The notes beneath the pieces were generated by a model that saw nothing but the letters and a program-made list of their open reading frames with translations, was not told the origin of the DNA and ran no database searches. A DNA stretch of 64,000 nucleotides from DUPQ01 sp964563155 (GTDB lineage Bacteria > Bacillota > Clostridia > DUPQ01), in contig CAZLVL010000015.1 of the NCBI GenBank assembly GCA_964563155.1, positions 1 to 64,000 of the forward strand. The letters run 5' to 3'. Shown here piece by piece: positions 46,181-55,153 of the stretch (its first letter is position 1; each line of letters begins with the position of its first letter). The position numbers and the translations under genes were made by a program.

Positions 46181-47443
46181 TCAAATTTTATTCTCAATTA
46201 TTCTTTTTACTATAGAATCGATACTAATTTCCTTAGTTTCTTGATTCTCCATATTTTTTATTATTGTTTTGTTGCTTTCAATTTCATTTTCACCTAGAAC
46301 AATATGATATTTAGCATTCTTTTTATCTGCAAACTTTAATTGTCCCTTTAAACTTCTGCTATTTATATCAAATTCTGCATATACTTCATTGTTTCTTAAT
46401 TCAGTAACCAATTTTCTAGCAAGCTTAGCAGCCTTTTCTCCATGATAAGCTATAAAAAGGACTGGATTTTTTCTTACAGGTGCAATAAAACCAGAGTTTT
46501 CCATAGTATCTAATAGTCTTTCAAGCCCTATTGCAAAACCAATACCTGGGGCATCACTGCCTCCTAGGTCTTCTACTAAACTATCATATCTGCCACCAGC
46601 ACAAATAGTATTTTGAGCACCGATTCCTTCTGCCATAAATTCAAAAACTGTTCTAACATAGTAATCTAACCCTCTTACAATTTTTTTGTTTACAACAAAT
46701 GGTACATTCATTTCAGACAAACCTGTTTCTACTTGGTCAAAATGATCTTTACATCCTTCACAAACATGGTCTAAGAGCATGGGTGCGCCGCTAGAGATTT
46801 CTCTACATTTTTCAACCTTACAATCTAAAAGTCTCATGGGGTTAGTATCAAAACGCCTTTGGCAGTCATTGCACAAATCATCCAATTTATCCTTGTAAAA
46901 GTCCTTTAAAAGCTCATTGTACTTTGGTCTACACTCTTTGCAACCAATGCTATTTATATTAAGCTGAACATCCTTTAATTTCATAAGAGAAAAGAAATGA
47001 TTTAGCATAACTAAAATCTCTATGTCAGCATCCGGACTTTGGGTTCCTAAAACTTCAGCCCCTATTTGATTAAACTCCCTATATCTTCCCTTTTGCACAT
47101 TTTCATATCTATAGGCTGTAATGTCATAGTATAGTTTAATTGGCTGGGGTAAAGATGACATGCCATTTTCAATATAGCTTCGTACCACTGAGGCAGTGCC
47201 TTCAGGACGCAAGGTAAGAGATCTACCTCCCTTATCTAAAAAGGTATACATCTCTTTTTGTACTATGTCTGTTGTGTCCCCTACTCCCCTTTGAAATAAT
47301 TCAGTATATTCAAATACTGGAAATCGTATCTCGTCAAAACCATAGTTTTCCAAGATTTTCGCAAAGGTATTTTGAACATATTTATACTTTTGAATCTCTT
47401 GGGGCAATATGTCTTTAGTACCTTTTGGTATTGATATTTTCAT
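46181..47443 (-). CDS. hisS: Histidyl-tRNA synthetase
   Basis: HisS charges tRNA-His. The 420-residue class II enzyme shows the start ISIPKGTKDILPQE, motif 2 with RYENVQKGRYREFNQIG, an inserted cysteine-rich segment (about 165-240) of the clostridial type, RGLDYYVRTVFEF and motif 3 GIGFAIGLERLL. It begins the long coupled chain hisS-aspS-WG-recJ-rel-dtd-MBL-beta-helix. The promoter at 47529-47557 is about 90 bp upstream, and I see no T-box in the short leader. Confidence 0.97.
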   Translation of the reverse strand: MKISIPKGTKDILPQEIQKYKYVQNTFAKILENYGFDEIRFPVFEYTELFQRGVGDTTDIVQKEMYTFLDKGGRSLTLRPEGTASVVRSYIENGMSSLPQPIKLYYDITAYRYENVQKGRYREFNQIGAEVLGTQSPDADIEILVMLNHFFSLMKLKDVQLNINSIGCKECRPKYNELLKDFYKDKLDDLCNDCQRRFDTNPMRLLDCKVEKCREISSGAPMLLDHVCEGCKDHFDQVETGLSEMNVPFVVNKKIVRGLDYYVRTVFEFMAEGIGAQNTICAGGRYDSLVEDLGGSDAPGIGFAIGLERLLDTMENSGFIAPVRKNPVLFIAYHGEKAAKLARKLVTELRNNEVYAEFDINSRSLKGQLKFADKKNAKYHIVLGENEIESNKTIIKNMENQETKEISIDSIVKRIIENKI

Positions 47444-47474
47444 TACTTCCTCCTGTACGGAATTCTTCTAAAAT

Positions 47475-47562
47475 GTATCTTGATTTACAAGCATAAGAAA
47501 CATAAAGATAAACTTCTTCCGTTTTGTTATTTAATATCAAATAGGCTTTTTTGTCAAGATAC
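47475..47562. repeat. 9-bp inverted repeat around the hisS promoter
   Basis: GTATCTTGA (47475-47483) and its exact complement TCAAGATAC (47554-47562) lie 70 bp apart. The distal arm overlaps the -35 element of hisS and the proximal arm lies in the leader. It may bind one regulator at two sites or be chance. Confidence 0.35.
47529..47557 (-). promoter_or_regulatory. Promoter of the hisS chain
   Basis: On the minus strand a consensus TTGACA (47552-47557) is 17 bp from TTAAAT (47529-47534). Confidence 0.55.
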
Positions 47563-47586
47563 CCCTATTAAGGCTTACAAAAAAAA

Positions 47587-48669
47587 CTACTCACAAATCT
47601 CTTTTAGTTGATCTAAAATATCCTTATTATTAGTGAGATAAAAACTTCTCATCATATCATTTCCAAGGGCATCTTTAACATTTGTATTAATAGTTTCTTC
47701 ATGACCCTTTAAGGTATGAAATGAAACATTATTCAAGTCTTGCTTTAAAGCATATGTAATGTATGAAGATAAAACATCTTTACTTAAATTAGTTCTAATA
47801 TTTGCCTTGGAAATTTCAATTACAGAAGATATATTTGATAGGCTAAAGGCCTTTCTTAATATAGTTTTAATCATAACCTGTTGTCTTTTAATTCTGGCAA
47901 TATCTGAAACTCCATCATATCCAACACCTTGTCTAAATCTTAAGAATTTAACAACATCCTCTCCACTTAAAGTTTGATAACCAGCAAAAATCTCAATATG
48001 GAGTTCTGCTCCTTCAGTAAAGTCATGATAAATCATATCAAAGGGAATTTCATACTCTATACCCCCTATAGCATCTACAACCTGCTCTATGGTGTCATAG
48101 GAGATTCTTACATAGTAATCCATATCAATACCTAGCAAAACCTCACAAGCTCCTAAAAGGGCCATAGAGGACTCTGCATCACTTAGATTAAGTAAGGTGC
48201 CATTATCAAATTGATTGTAATAGGAGTTAATTTTCCAATGATCAGGATGGTCCCTGTCTGCATCTGCATACCTTAGATAGGTGTCTCTAGGAATACTTAA
48301 AAAGTCAGTTTTTCCTTTTGTTTTATTTATAATGGCTACCCAAACAGTGTCTGCTAAGTTATAGTCTGCAAGTCCAAACAACAAGATGAAGTCTATATCA
48401 TCTTCTGGAGAATAGACTAAGGGTAAATCATTAGGTTCTTCTTCAATTGGTTCTTTTCCTGGGTTATCTCCATTTTGAGGAGGTAGGGTTATGGTTTCAA
48501 CCACATTAGTTGATGTTGGCTTAGGGGTCTCATATATTTCTGAATGCATCATATCCAAAAATATGAAGATTGCTATTGCCATACAAAGTATTAAAAGGGC
48601 TAGTGATGACAGTATAATTATACTTTTTTTAGGCTTACCGGTTTTTCTTTCTGTTTTTGCAACACTCAT
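47587..48669 (-). CDS. LytR-CpsA-Psr (LCP) family protein
   Basis: LCP proteins attach teichoic acids or other anionic glycopolymers to peptidoglycan. The 360-residue protein has a basic cytoplasmic start, one transmembrane helix (about 15-38), a Pro/Thr/Glu-rich linker and the LCP domain with DTVWVAIINKTKGKTDFLSIPRDTYL, INSYYNQF, GIDMDYYVRISYDTIEQVVDAIGG, FLRFRQG and DIARIKRQQ. It follows pgi by 17 bp. The glycopolymer is not known. Confidence 0.93.
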   Translation of the reverse strand: MSVAKTERKTGKPKKSIIILSSLALLILCMAIAIFIFLDMMHSEIYETPKPTSTNVVETITLPPQNGDNPGKEPIEEEPNDLPLVYSPEDDIDFILLFGLADYNLADTVWVAIINKTKGKTDFLSIPRDTYLRYADADRDHPDHWKINSYYNQFDNGTLLNLSDAESSMALLGACEVLLGIDMDYYVRISYDTIEQVVDAIGGIEYEIPFDMIYHDFTEGAELHIEIFAGYQTLSGEDVVKFLRFRQGVGYDGVSDIARIKRQQVMIKTILRKAFSLSNISSVIEISKANIRTNLSKDVLSSYITYALKQDLNNVSFHTLKGHEETINTNVKDALGNDMMRSFYLTNNKDILDQLKEICE

Positions 48670-48686
48670 ATAAATAAATTCTCCTA

Positions 48687-49946
48687 TTAAAATCCAGGTT
48701 TGCCTAATAATTTAAACATACTCTTTTTATATGCTTCAACACCAGGTTGGTCGAAAGGATTAACTCCTAATATATAGCCACTAATTCCACATGCTATTTC
48801 GAAAAAGTAAACTAACATTCCATAATTAAATGCATCCATTTTGTCAATTTCAATAATGATATTAGGTACTTGTCCACTTAAGTGGGCTAACATAGTTCCT
48901 TCCATGGCCTTACTATTTACATATTGTAAAGTGCTATCAGCTATATAATTCAAGCCATCTTTATCCTCTTCATCAAAAGGAACCTTAATTGTAGAACCAT
49001 CATCTTTTACATATAATACGGTTTCAAATAAATTTCTAATGCCTTCTTGCACATATTGTCCTAAAGAATGAAGATCTGTTGTATTTATTACACTAGATGG
49101 ATAAATCCCCTTATTTTCTTTACCTTCAGATTCTCCATAGAGTTGTTTCCACCATTCACAAAAATATTGCAAGGTTGGATCATAAGCTACCATAATCTCT
49201 ATAACCCTATTATTTTCATACAAGAGATTTCTTATAGCGGCATATTCTAGAGCTTGTTTTTCATTATCTGCTTGTGCTTTTTTAGCACCTTCAATGATTT
49301 GGAATATATCTATATCTGCTACAGCAATAGGAAGCAATCCACAAGCTGATAAAACACTGTATCTACCTCCAACATCAGAAGGTATTACAAAACTTTTGTA
49401 GCCTTCCTTGTTAGCCATTTGTCTTAAAACTCCAGTATCCTTATCTGTTGTTACATAAATCCTATCTTTAGCCTTCTCATTATATCTTTTTTCTAATTCA
49501 GCCTTTAAAATTCTAAAAGCAATTGCAGGTTCTGTTGTTGTACCTGATTTGCTAATAACATTCAAAGAAAAATCCTTATCCTTAATATAATCTAAAATAT
49601 ATTCATGATAAGAACCACTAATATTATTACCAGCAAATATTACTTCTGTTTTACCTTTTTTGTATCCATTAATAGCTTCAATAGCAGACCTTGCTCCTAA
49701 ATATGAGCCCCCTATACCAATAACAATTAAAACATCAGAATTTTCCTTTATAGCATCAGCAGCTTCTTGAATTTCTAAAAGTTTATCCTTTGTCATAAGC
49801 TGTGGTAGATCCATCCAACCTAAAAAGTCAGACCCTTTAGAATCTCTTTTTTTCAATGCTTCTAGGGCCTTATTTGCTCTTTCTAAGAAATGTGAATATT
49901 CACCATCTTTTATAAATTCTTTACATCCTTCAAGATTTACTTTCAT
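48687..49946 (-). CDS. pgi: Glucose-6-phosphate isomerase
   Basis: Pgi interconverts glucose-6-P and fructose-6-P. The protein is 419 residues, toward the short end of the bacterial type. Motifs include IGIGGSYLGARSAIEAI, VISKSGTTTEPAIAFRI, GGRYSVLSACGLLPIA, SVINTTDLHSLGQYVQEG and the C-terminal FDQPGVEAYKKSMF. It overlaps the SSB-like gene by 4 bp (ATGA) and so is coupled to it, away from the other glycolytic genes. Confidence 0.96.
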   Translation of the reverse strand: MKVNLEGCKEFIKDGEYSHFLERANKALEALKKRDSKGSDFLGWMDLPQLMTKDKLLEIQEAADAIKENSDVLIVIGIGGSYLGARSAIEAINGYKKGKTEVIFAGNNISGSYHEYILDYIKDKDFSLNVISKSGTTTEPAIAFRILKAELEKRYNEKAKDRIYVTTDKDTGVLRQMANKEGYKSFVIPSDVGGRYSVLSACGLLPIAVADIDIFQIIEGAKKAQADNEKQALEYAAIRNLLYENNRVIEIMVAYDPTLQYFCEWWKQLYGESEGKENKGIYPSSVINTTDLHSLGQYVQEGIRNLFETVLYVKDDGSTIKVPFDEEDKDGLNYIADSTLQYVNSKAMEGTMLAHLSGQVPNIIIEIDKMDAFNYGMLVYFFEIACGISGYILGVNPFDQPGVEAYKKSMFKLLGKPGF

Positions 49947-50587
49947 TCTTCCTCCGCTATTTTTTCTAATTTTATAACAGAAACTTCATAGGCAGTTTTT
50001 TGTGTTACATTGCCAAATCTATCTTTTTTCTCATAATCTCTAGATTGAAAGCGACCCCATATTCTTATATTGGTTCCAACTTCCATCTTTTCACAATATT
50101 TTGCATTTCTACCCCAGGTTATACATGGAATATAGTCACTCTTTTTATATGCCCTATTTATAGCTACCAAAAGGTCACAAATTTCTCTTCCAAAAGGAGT
50201 GGTTCTAAAGTTAGGTTGTCTACAAATAAAGCCATCAAAAAAAACATCGTTCAAGTTATCCAAATCATTAAAGTCTTCTACAATTTGAATTTCTCTTGCA
50301 AAGACATTTATAATTAATTTTTTTCTGTGACTTCCCTCTTGATTATTGTATGAACGGACCTGCCCATCTATTTTAACTTTGACCCCTATTTTTAATTCTT
50401 CTACATCAATTAAATGACCAGATACTAAAACTGGAATAATATCTGTTTGATTACTAAGTCTACTTACCTCTACATAGGTAGTATAAAAGGATTCTCCATA
50501 CATCAAATGATTAAATACTGGCTCTTTATGAATAGCACCAGCAATAAAAATCTTGTTGTTATTTAAAACTTCCATATCGTTTATCAT
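49943..50587 (-). CDS. Tandem OB-fold SSB-like protein
   Basis: This 214-residue protein contains two OB-fold units of the single-stranded-DNA-binding type. The first (about 8-105) has NKIFIAGAIHKEPVF and VKVKIDGQVRSY. The second (about 110-210) has FFDGFICRQPNFRTTPFGREICDLLVAINR and YIPCITWGRNAKY, close to the SSB core. It lacks the acidic SSB tail tip for partner proteins, so it is not the replicative SSB. A role in repair or regulation is possible. It follows tRNA-Pro. The ATG at 50587 is used; a second ATG lies four codons in. Confidence 0.75.
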   Translation of the reverse strand: MINDMEVLNNNKIFIAGAIHKEPVFNHLMYGESFYTTYVEVSRLSNQTDIIPVLVSGHLIDVEELKIGVKVKIDGQVRSYNNQEGSHRKKLIINVFAREIQIVEDFNDLDNLNDVFFDGFICRQPNFRTTPFGREICDLLVAINRAYKKSDYIPCITWGRNAKYCEKMEVGTNIRIWGRFQSRDYEKKDRFGNVTQKTAYEVSVIKLEKIAEEE

Positions 50588-50702
50588 TTGAGTATCCCGT
50601 CCTTCTTTTGTAATCTTAGAATATGCTCCTTTATCTTAATTTTGTACTGTAAAATAAGTTTAGGATGAAATAAGTATTCTTTTTTCCTCTGTGATAAAAA
50701 AA

Positions 50703-50779
50703 TGGTCGGAGTGACAAGATTCGAACTTGCGACCCCTTGAACCCCATTCAAGTACTCTACCAAACTGAGCCACACCCCG
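50703..50779 (-). tRNA. tRNA-Pro (anticodon GGG)
   Basis: A full cloverleaf reads on the minus strand: acceptor CGGGGTG/CACTCCG, D arm GCTC/GAGT, anticodon stem CTTGA/TCAAG with loop ATGGGGT (anticodon GGG), T arm with TTCGAAT, discriminator A and an encoded CCA. A T tract follows at once. GGG reads CCC and CCU. Confidence 0.96.
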
Positions 50780-50788
50780 ACTTGTTTT

Positions 50789-50816
50789 ATTATAGCTTCA
50801 AATAATATTTTGTCAA
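50789..50816 (-). promoter_or_regulatory. Consensus promoter of tRNA-Pro
   Basis: On the minus strand TTGACA (50811-50816) and TATAAT (50789-50794), both perfect, are 16 bp apart. The start point would lie only a few bases before the mature tRNA. Readthrough could serve the SSB-like, pgi and LCP genes. Confidence 0.8.
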
Positions 50817-50842
50817 CATTATCCAAGGCCATAATAGGTCAT

Positions 50843-51952
50843 TTATTTATCCTCCATATCACTAACTTCTTCCTCTTCTTCTGAGCCTAAATCTTCTTTG
50901 TCAACTTCAGTTCCTTCTTCAGCTTCATCTTCTGTTTCTTCTTTACTACCAATGTAGGTATCTTTGTCTTCAAATAGTTCTTTATAATCAGAATGGCCTG
51001 TTCTTGTTTCATCTTCATCTATTAAGGCTTTTAAGAATAAACTCTTATCTTTTGCTCTAAGTATGGAAATAATCAATAACATTGATCCAAAGAATATGGC
51101 ACTTATAAGAGCTAGCAATCTAGATAATTTTATATCTGTATTAAACAGATAAAGTGGGTCAATTCTAATTCCTTCAATAAAGAATCTATAGACACCATAA
51201 GCTGTTGCATATATAGCTAAAGATCTACCATTAAAATACTTTCCATTTCTGCCTATTAATACTAGAAGTAAAAACAAGGAGAAATTTAAAACAAATTCGT
51301 AAAAGAAGGTAGGATGAACACCTATATAGCTAAAGGTAGAGTCATTAACCTTAGCCATTAAATCTGTGGTTACTAGACCCATTCTATAAAGTTCTTCTTC
51401 AATAGAACCTGCCACATTTCCACCAATTTTCATGCTTGTCATGGCAAAGTTACTTAAGAAACTTCCAGGATTAATAGGTAGTCCATAAGCTTCTTTGTTT
51501 ATAAAGTTACCCCATCTTCCAATTGCTTGAGCTAGGGCAATATATGGAACCGCTAAATCAGCCAGTTTTAGAAAGTTTATTTTCTTAATTTTGCAATAAA
51601 TTGCTGCTGCTGCAAACCCACCAATTAAAGCTCCAAAAATGGACATACCACCGTCTCTAACATTTAATATGTCACCCATAGTCCATTCTTGGTCTAAGCG
51701 ACCTACTACATACATAAGTCTTGCAAAAACAACACCTGCAATAATTCCTATTAAACTAATATTTAAGATATCATCTTCACTTATCCCATATTTCTTTGAA
51801 GCTTTAAGGACTAATATAACAGCTAGAGTAACTGCTACAGCTATAATTAAACCATACCAATACACATTGAATCTTCCAATGCTAAAGGCAGTTCTACTAA
51901 CATAAACTTCTAAGCCACCAAATAAATTAGGAAAAGAAATAACACTTTTCAT
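50843..51952 (-). CDS. lgt: Prolipoprotein diacylglyceryl transferase with acidic C-terminal tail
   Basis: Lgt transfers diacylglycerol to the lipobox cysteine of prolipoproteins in the membrane, needed by the lipoproteins at 6232 and probably 43356. The 369-residue protein has about seven membrane segments, the family motif GRWGNFINKEAYG, WYGLIIAVA near the start and the later YGVYRFFIEGIR. The last 53 residues or so are an unusual cytoplasmic tail, 24 of them Asp or Glu (EEEEEVSDMEDK at the end). It follows ribF by 44 bp. Confidence 0.95.
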   Translation of the reverse strand: MKSVISFPNLFGGLEVYVSRTAFSIGRFNVYWYGLIIAVAVTLAVILVLKASKKYGISEDDILNISLIGIIAGVVFARLMYVVGRLDQEWTMGDILNVRDGGMSIFGALIGGFAAAAIYCKIKKINFLKLADLAVPYIALAQAIGRWGNFINKEAYGLPINPGSFLSNFAMTSMKIGGNVAGSIEEELYRMGLVTTDLMAKVNDSTFSYIGVHPTFFYEFVLNFSLFLLLVLIGRNGKYFNGRSLAIYATAYGVYRFFIEGIRIDPLYLFNTDIKLSRLLALISAIFFGSMLLIISILRAKDKSLFLKALIDEDETRTGHSDYKELFEDKDTYIGSKEETEDEAEEGTEVDKEDLGSEEEEEVSDMEDK

Positions 51953-51996
51953 TTAAACACCCCTTCTGTGATTAAAAATATATATTAAAAAGTATA

Positions 51997-52926
51997 CTAC
52001 TCGTCAATTTCATTTACAAGTAAAATATCCTTTTCAATAGCTTCAATCAACTTTTCTTTATTTTCAAATTTTTTTTCTTCTCTTATAAAATCTAATAATT
52101 CAACTGTAATTTCTTGATTGTATAAATCAAAATTCTTCTTATCTAATATATGAGTTTCAAAATACACTCTATTATCTATCCTACTTTCAAAGGTAGGTTT
52201 AATACCAATGCTAGTTATACTTTTATATACCTTATCTCCAATATGGGTATTGGAAGCATAAACACCAAATTTAGGAATAACTAGCTCTTCATTCATGTAT
52301 ATATTTGCTGTTGGATATCCTAGAACAATACCCTGTCTATCACCATGCTCTACTAAACCGGTTACAAAGTATGGCCTACCTAGCAGTTGATTTGCCTTTT
52401 TAACTTCACCTTCTTGTAAATATTTTCTTATTAAAGTAGAACTTATGGTTAAATCACCCATACAGATTTTTTCAATTGCTATTACTTCTATATCATATTG
52501 GCTACACAGGCTTTTTAAAGTGTTAATATCACCTTTTCCCTTGTTTCCAAACCTATAATCAAACCCAGTTATAACAACCTTGGCATTTAATTTGTTTTTT
52601 AAATATTTTTCTACAAAATCTTCAGGTTCTGTCTGGGCATATTCTTTATTGAACTCTTCTATATAAGTAAAATCTAAGCCAAGCTGGCTTAAAAGACGCA
52701 ATTTATCTTGAAACCTTATAATTAGTTTTGGCCCTTGTGCTTGTAGTACACTCATGGGATGTTTATCAAAGATATAAGCTAAAGAATAAATTGATTTTTC
52801 TTTTGCTAAGTCCACCGCTTCTTTAATGAGTCTTTTATGGGCAATATGGAGCCCATCAAAGTTACCCAAGGCTACAACAGTTTTTTTAGGAAAGGAAAAA
52901 TCGTCTTTTTTATAAATTATCTTCAT
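51997..52926 (-). CDS. ribF: Bifunctional riboflavin kinase/FAD synthetase
   Basis: RibF makes FMN and FAD from riboflavin. The 309-residue protein has the adenylyltransferase domain (GNFDGLHIAHKRLI, GFDYRFGNKGKGD, STLIRKYLQEG) and the C-terminal flavokinase domain (LGYPTANIYMNEELVIPKFGVYA, GIKPTF). It is in the common truB-ribF pair, 19 bp after truB. Confidence 0.96.
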   Translation of the reverse strand: MKIIYKKDDFSFPKKTVVALGNFDGLHIAHKRLIKEAVDLAKEKSIYSLAYIFDKHPMSVLQAQGPKLIIRFQDKLRLLSQLGLDFTYIEEFNKEYAQTEPEDFVEKYLKNKLNAKVVITGFDYRFGNKGKGDINTLKSLCSQYDIEVIAIEKICMGDLTISSTLIRKYLQEGEVKKANQLLGRPYFVTGLVEHGDRQGIVLGYPTANIYMNEELVIPKFGVYASNTHIGDKVYKSITSIGIKPTFESRIDNRVYFETHILDKKNFDLYNQEITVELLDFIREEKKFENKEKLIEAIEKDILLVNEIDE

Positions 52927-52945
52927 ACATTACCTGCTTTACAAA

Positions 52946-53839
52946 TTATCTATCTTTTAACATTACCTTGTTTTTTATAATACCTTTTGTCACAATTGAT
53001 AAGGATATTATATTGTTTTTCTCATCTTTTATAAAGTACTCTCCATCTTTTTTGGTGCATTCAATTTTAATGCCATTTACAAATCTTAATAAATCTCTAT
53101 CATTTAAAACTATTTCATCAAAATCAAAGATTTCTTCCAAAGGTATAAAAATGGAATCAAGGTCTGAATTGTCATAGTGTTTTTTAACATCTTCCACTTT
53201 TAAGCTATCTTTTAAATCAAAGTTTCCAACAGAAAGCCTTGTAAGCTCACTCATTGTTCCATAGGTCTTAAGCTTAAGACCTATATCATGACATAAGCTT
53301 CTTATATATGTGCCTTTAGAACAATATACATCCATCTTTATTGTTTTTACTGAATATAATTCAAAAGATCCTTTTTCTATTGAGATATTATTTATATCAA
53401 AAATTTCTATGGGACTTTTTTTTATTTCTACTTCTTTGTTTTCTAGGGCATATTTGTATAACCTTTTTCCTTTAACTTTTTTAGCAGAAAAAATAGGAGG
53501 TTTTTGCATCTGCTTTCCTAAAAAGCTCATTATAACTTCCTTTATATCTTTATCATCTATAAAGTCAGAATTTTCTAAATTTTCAATTTCACCACTAATG
53601 TCATAAGAATTGGTCTTTAGACCTAAAATCATTTTAACCCTATATACTTTATCAGCTGCTTGAATATATTCTGCTAATCTTGTTGTCTTACCAAGACAAA
53701 CAACCAAGACACCTTGGGCTATTGGATCTAGGGTGCCTGTATGACCAATTTTAATTTTTCCAAAAATATCTTTGAGTTTTCTAATTTGTTTAAAAGAAGA
53801 AATATCTTTTTCTTTGTATAAATTTATAATTCCATTCAT
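52946..53839 (-). CDS. truB: tRNA pseudouridine(55) synthase TruB
   Basis: TruB makes pseudouridine-55 in the T loop of tRNAs. The 297-residue protein has GIINLYKEKDISSF, the catalytic-Asp motif KIGHTGTLDPIAQGVL, AADKVYRVKMILGLKT, QKPPIFSAKKVKGKRLYKYA and CSKGTYIRSLCHDIG. The C-terminal part is short compared with the E. coli protein. It starts 2 bp after nrnA. Confidence 0.95.
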   Translation of the reverse strand: MNGIINLYKEKDISSFKQIRKLKDIFGKIKIGHTGTLDPIAQGVLVVCLGKTTRLAEYIQAADKVYRVKMILGLKTNSYDISGEIENLENSDFIDDKDIKEVIMSFLGKQMQKPPIFSAKKVKGKRLYKYALENKEVEIKKSPIEIFDINNISIEKGSFELYSVKTIKMDVYCSKGTYIRSLCHDIGLKLKTYGTMSELTRLSVGNFDLKDSLKVEDVKKHYDNSDLDSIFIPLEEIFDFDEIVLNDRDLLRFVNGIKIECTKKDGEYFIKDEKNNIISLSIVTKGIIKNKVMLKDR

Positions 53840-53841
53840 AA

Positions 53842-54825
53842 TTAGGTGTTTGGAAAACTACTTTCTAGTGTTTTTAAAATACCGGCTAAAAGCTCTTCAA
53901 TCTGTAATTCAGAAGCTATACCTGCAGCCCTAGAGTGTCCTCCTCCTCCAAATTTTGCAGCTATTTTTGAAACATCAATCTTATCAGTGTTAGATCGCAA
54001 ACTGGCCTTAACCAAGGATACTCTAACTCTTTCTCTTATAAATATCCCAACCTGAACGCCTTCGATGTTTTTTGCTATATTTACCAAGCCTTCAAAGTCT
54101 TCATCAGACACCTGGACATCATCATAGTCTTCTTTTTTCAATTTAATAACTGCAACCTTGTTATCAAAATAGAGGCTAATATTTGAAATAGCTTTTTTCA
54201 TTAAAAACAATTTATTCATGTTGGTTCTTTCAAAGACCCAATCTGAAATAGTTTCTATGCTTATTCCATATTGACATAACTCAGCTGCAATTTGAAATGC
54301 CTTAGCACTTGTATTTTGATATCTAAAACCGCCAGTATCTGTTGCTATTCCCACATAAAGGGCTTGAGCAATGTGAAAGTCAAGACTTCTTTGATCCTCT
54401 TTTAAAATATCATAAACAATTTCCGCTGTTGAACAAGCTTGTGTATTTATGTAGTTAAAATCAGCAAAGGAATCATTGGTAATATGATGATCAATATTAT
54501 AGGTTCTCATGCCTTTAAATAGGTCTATCCTTGTTCCTAAGCGACTTGTGTCCCCTGTATCCAAGACAATGCAGACCTGGTAATCGTATGATTTGTTTTC
54601 ATCATATATTTCAATTTTGGAAGACCCAATCATGAAGGTATAGATATATGGAACCTTTTCTTCCATGAGAATCAATGTTTCTTTTCCTAAAGATTCCAAA
54701 CAAGAGGCCATAGCCAAGCAAGAGCCGATAGCATCTCCATCGGCCATCACATGGGGTAGGATCAGGAATCTTTCAAATTCTTGCAAATCATTATTCAGTT
54801 GCTTTGTTATTTCTGTTAACTTCAT
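53842..54825 (-). CDS. nrnA: DHH-family phosphoesterase, NrnA-like
   Basis: NrnA-type enzymes degrade nanoRNA and pAp and some cyclic dinucleotide products. The 327-residue protein has HVMADGDAIGSC, VLDTGDTSRLG, IDHHITNDSFADFNYI, GIATDTGGFRYQN and the DHHA1 motif GGGGHSRAAG. The start ATG at 54823-54825 lies inside rbfA, overlapping it by 35 bp; no good ribosome site is seen, so it probably depends on rbfA translation. Confidence 0.92.
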   Translation of the reverse strand: MKLTEITKQLNNDLQEFERFLILPHVMADGDAIGSCLAMASCLESLGKETLILMEEKVPYIYTFMIGSSKIEIYDENKSYDYQVCIVLDTGDTSRLGTRIDLFKGMRTYNIDHHITNDSFADFNYINTQACSTAEIVYDILKEDQRSLDFHIAQALYVGIATDTGGFRYQNTSAKAFQIAAELCQYGISIETISDWVFERTNMNKLFLMKKAISNISLYFDNKVAVIKLKKEDYDDVQVSDEDFEGLVNIAKNIEGVQVGIFIRERVRVSLVKASLRSNTDKIDVSKIAAKFGGGGHSRAAGIASELQIEELLAGILKTLESSFPNT

Positions 54826-55153
54826 CAATCAGTTTACTAATTCGCATACCTTCTTCTATATAATCATTATTCTTAAATCTAATTTGAGGAATTGTACGCA
54901 GTCTCATTCTTTTTCCAAGAACCTTTCTTACATAGCCTGCAGAGTTTTCTATTACTGAAAAACTCTCTTTTTTCTCTTCATCAGATCCCATAAGGCTAAT
55001 ATGGACATCAGCATAAGATAAATCATTTGTAATACTCACATTAACTATGGAAAAAATAGCTGTTAATCTAGTATCTTTAATCTCATTTGTTAATATTGAA
55101 TTGATTTCCTTTTTAAACTCACTATTAAGTCTTTCTACTCTTTTTTCTCTCAT
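54791..55153 (-). CDS. rbfA: Ribosome-binding factor A
   Basis: RbfA is needed for maturation of 16S rRNA and cold adaptation. The 120-residue KH-like protein has RVERLNSEFKKEINSILTNEIKD, NVSITNDLSYADVHISLMG and LRTIPQIRFKNNDYIEEGMRISKLID. Its ATG overlaps the infB stop by 4 bp, and its end overlaps nrnA. Confidence 0.94.
   Translation of the reverse strand: MREKRVERLNSEFKKEINSILTNEIKDTRLTAIFSIVNVSITNDLSYADVHISLMGSDEEKKESFSVIENSAGYVRKVLGKRMRLRTIPQIRFKNNDYIEEGMRISKLIDEVNRNNKATE

Noticed and set aside
45809..46297. 162-codon plus-strand frame opposite aspS/hisS
   Set aside because: Shadow of strongly conserved synthetase codons; no start signal or homology.
47444..47586. T-box leader for hisS-aspS
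   Set aside because: The leader is short and lacks the conserved T-box antiterminator sequence and terminator.
50584..50832. 82-codon open frame across the tRNA-Pro gene
   Set aside because: It reads through the tRNA and its promoter; the translation is typical of tRNA reading-frame noise. A good AAAGGAG near 50630 has no standard start codon at proper distance, so a leader peptide was not called.
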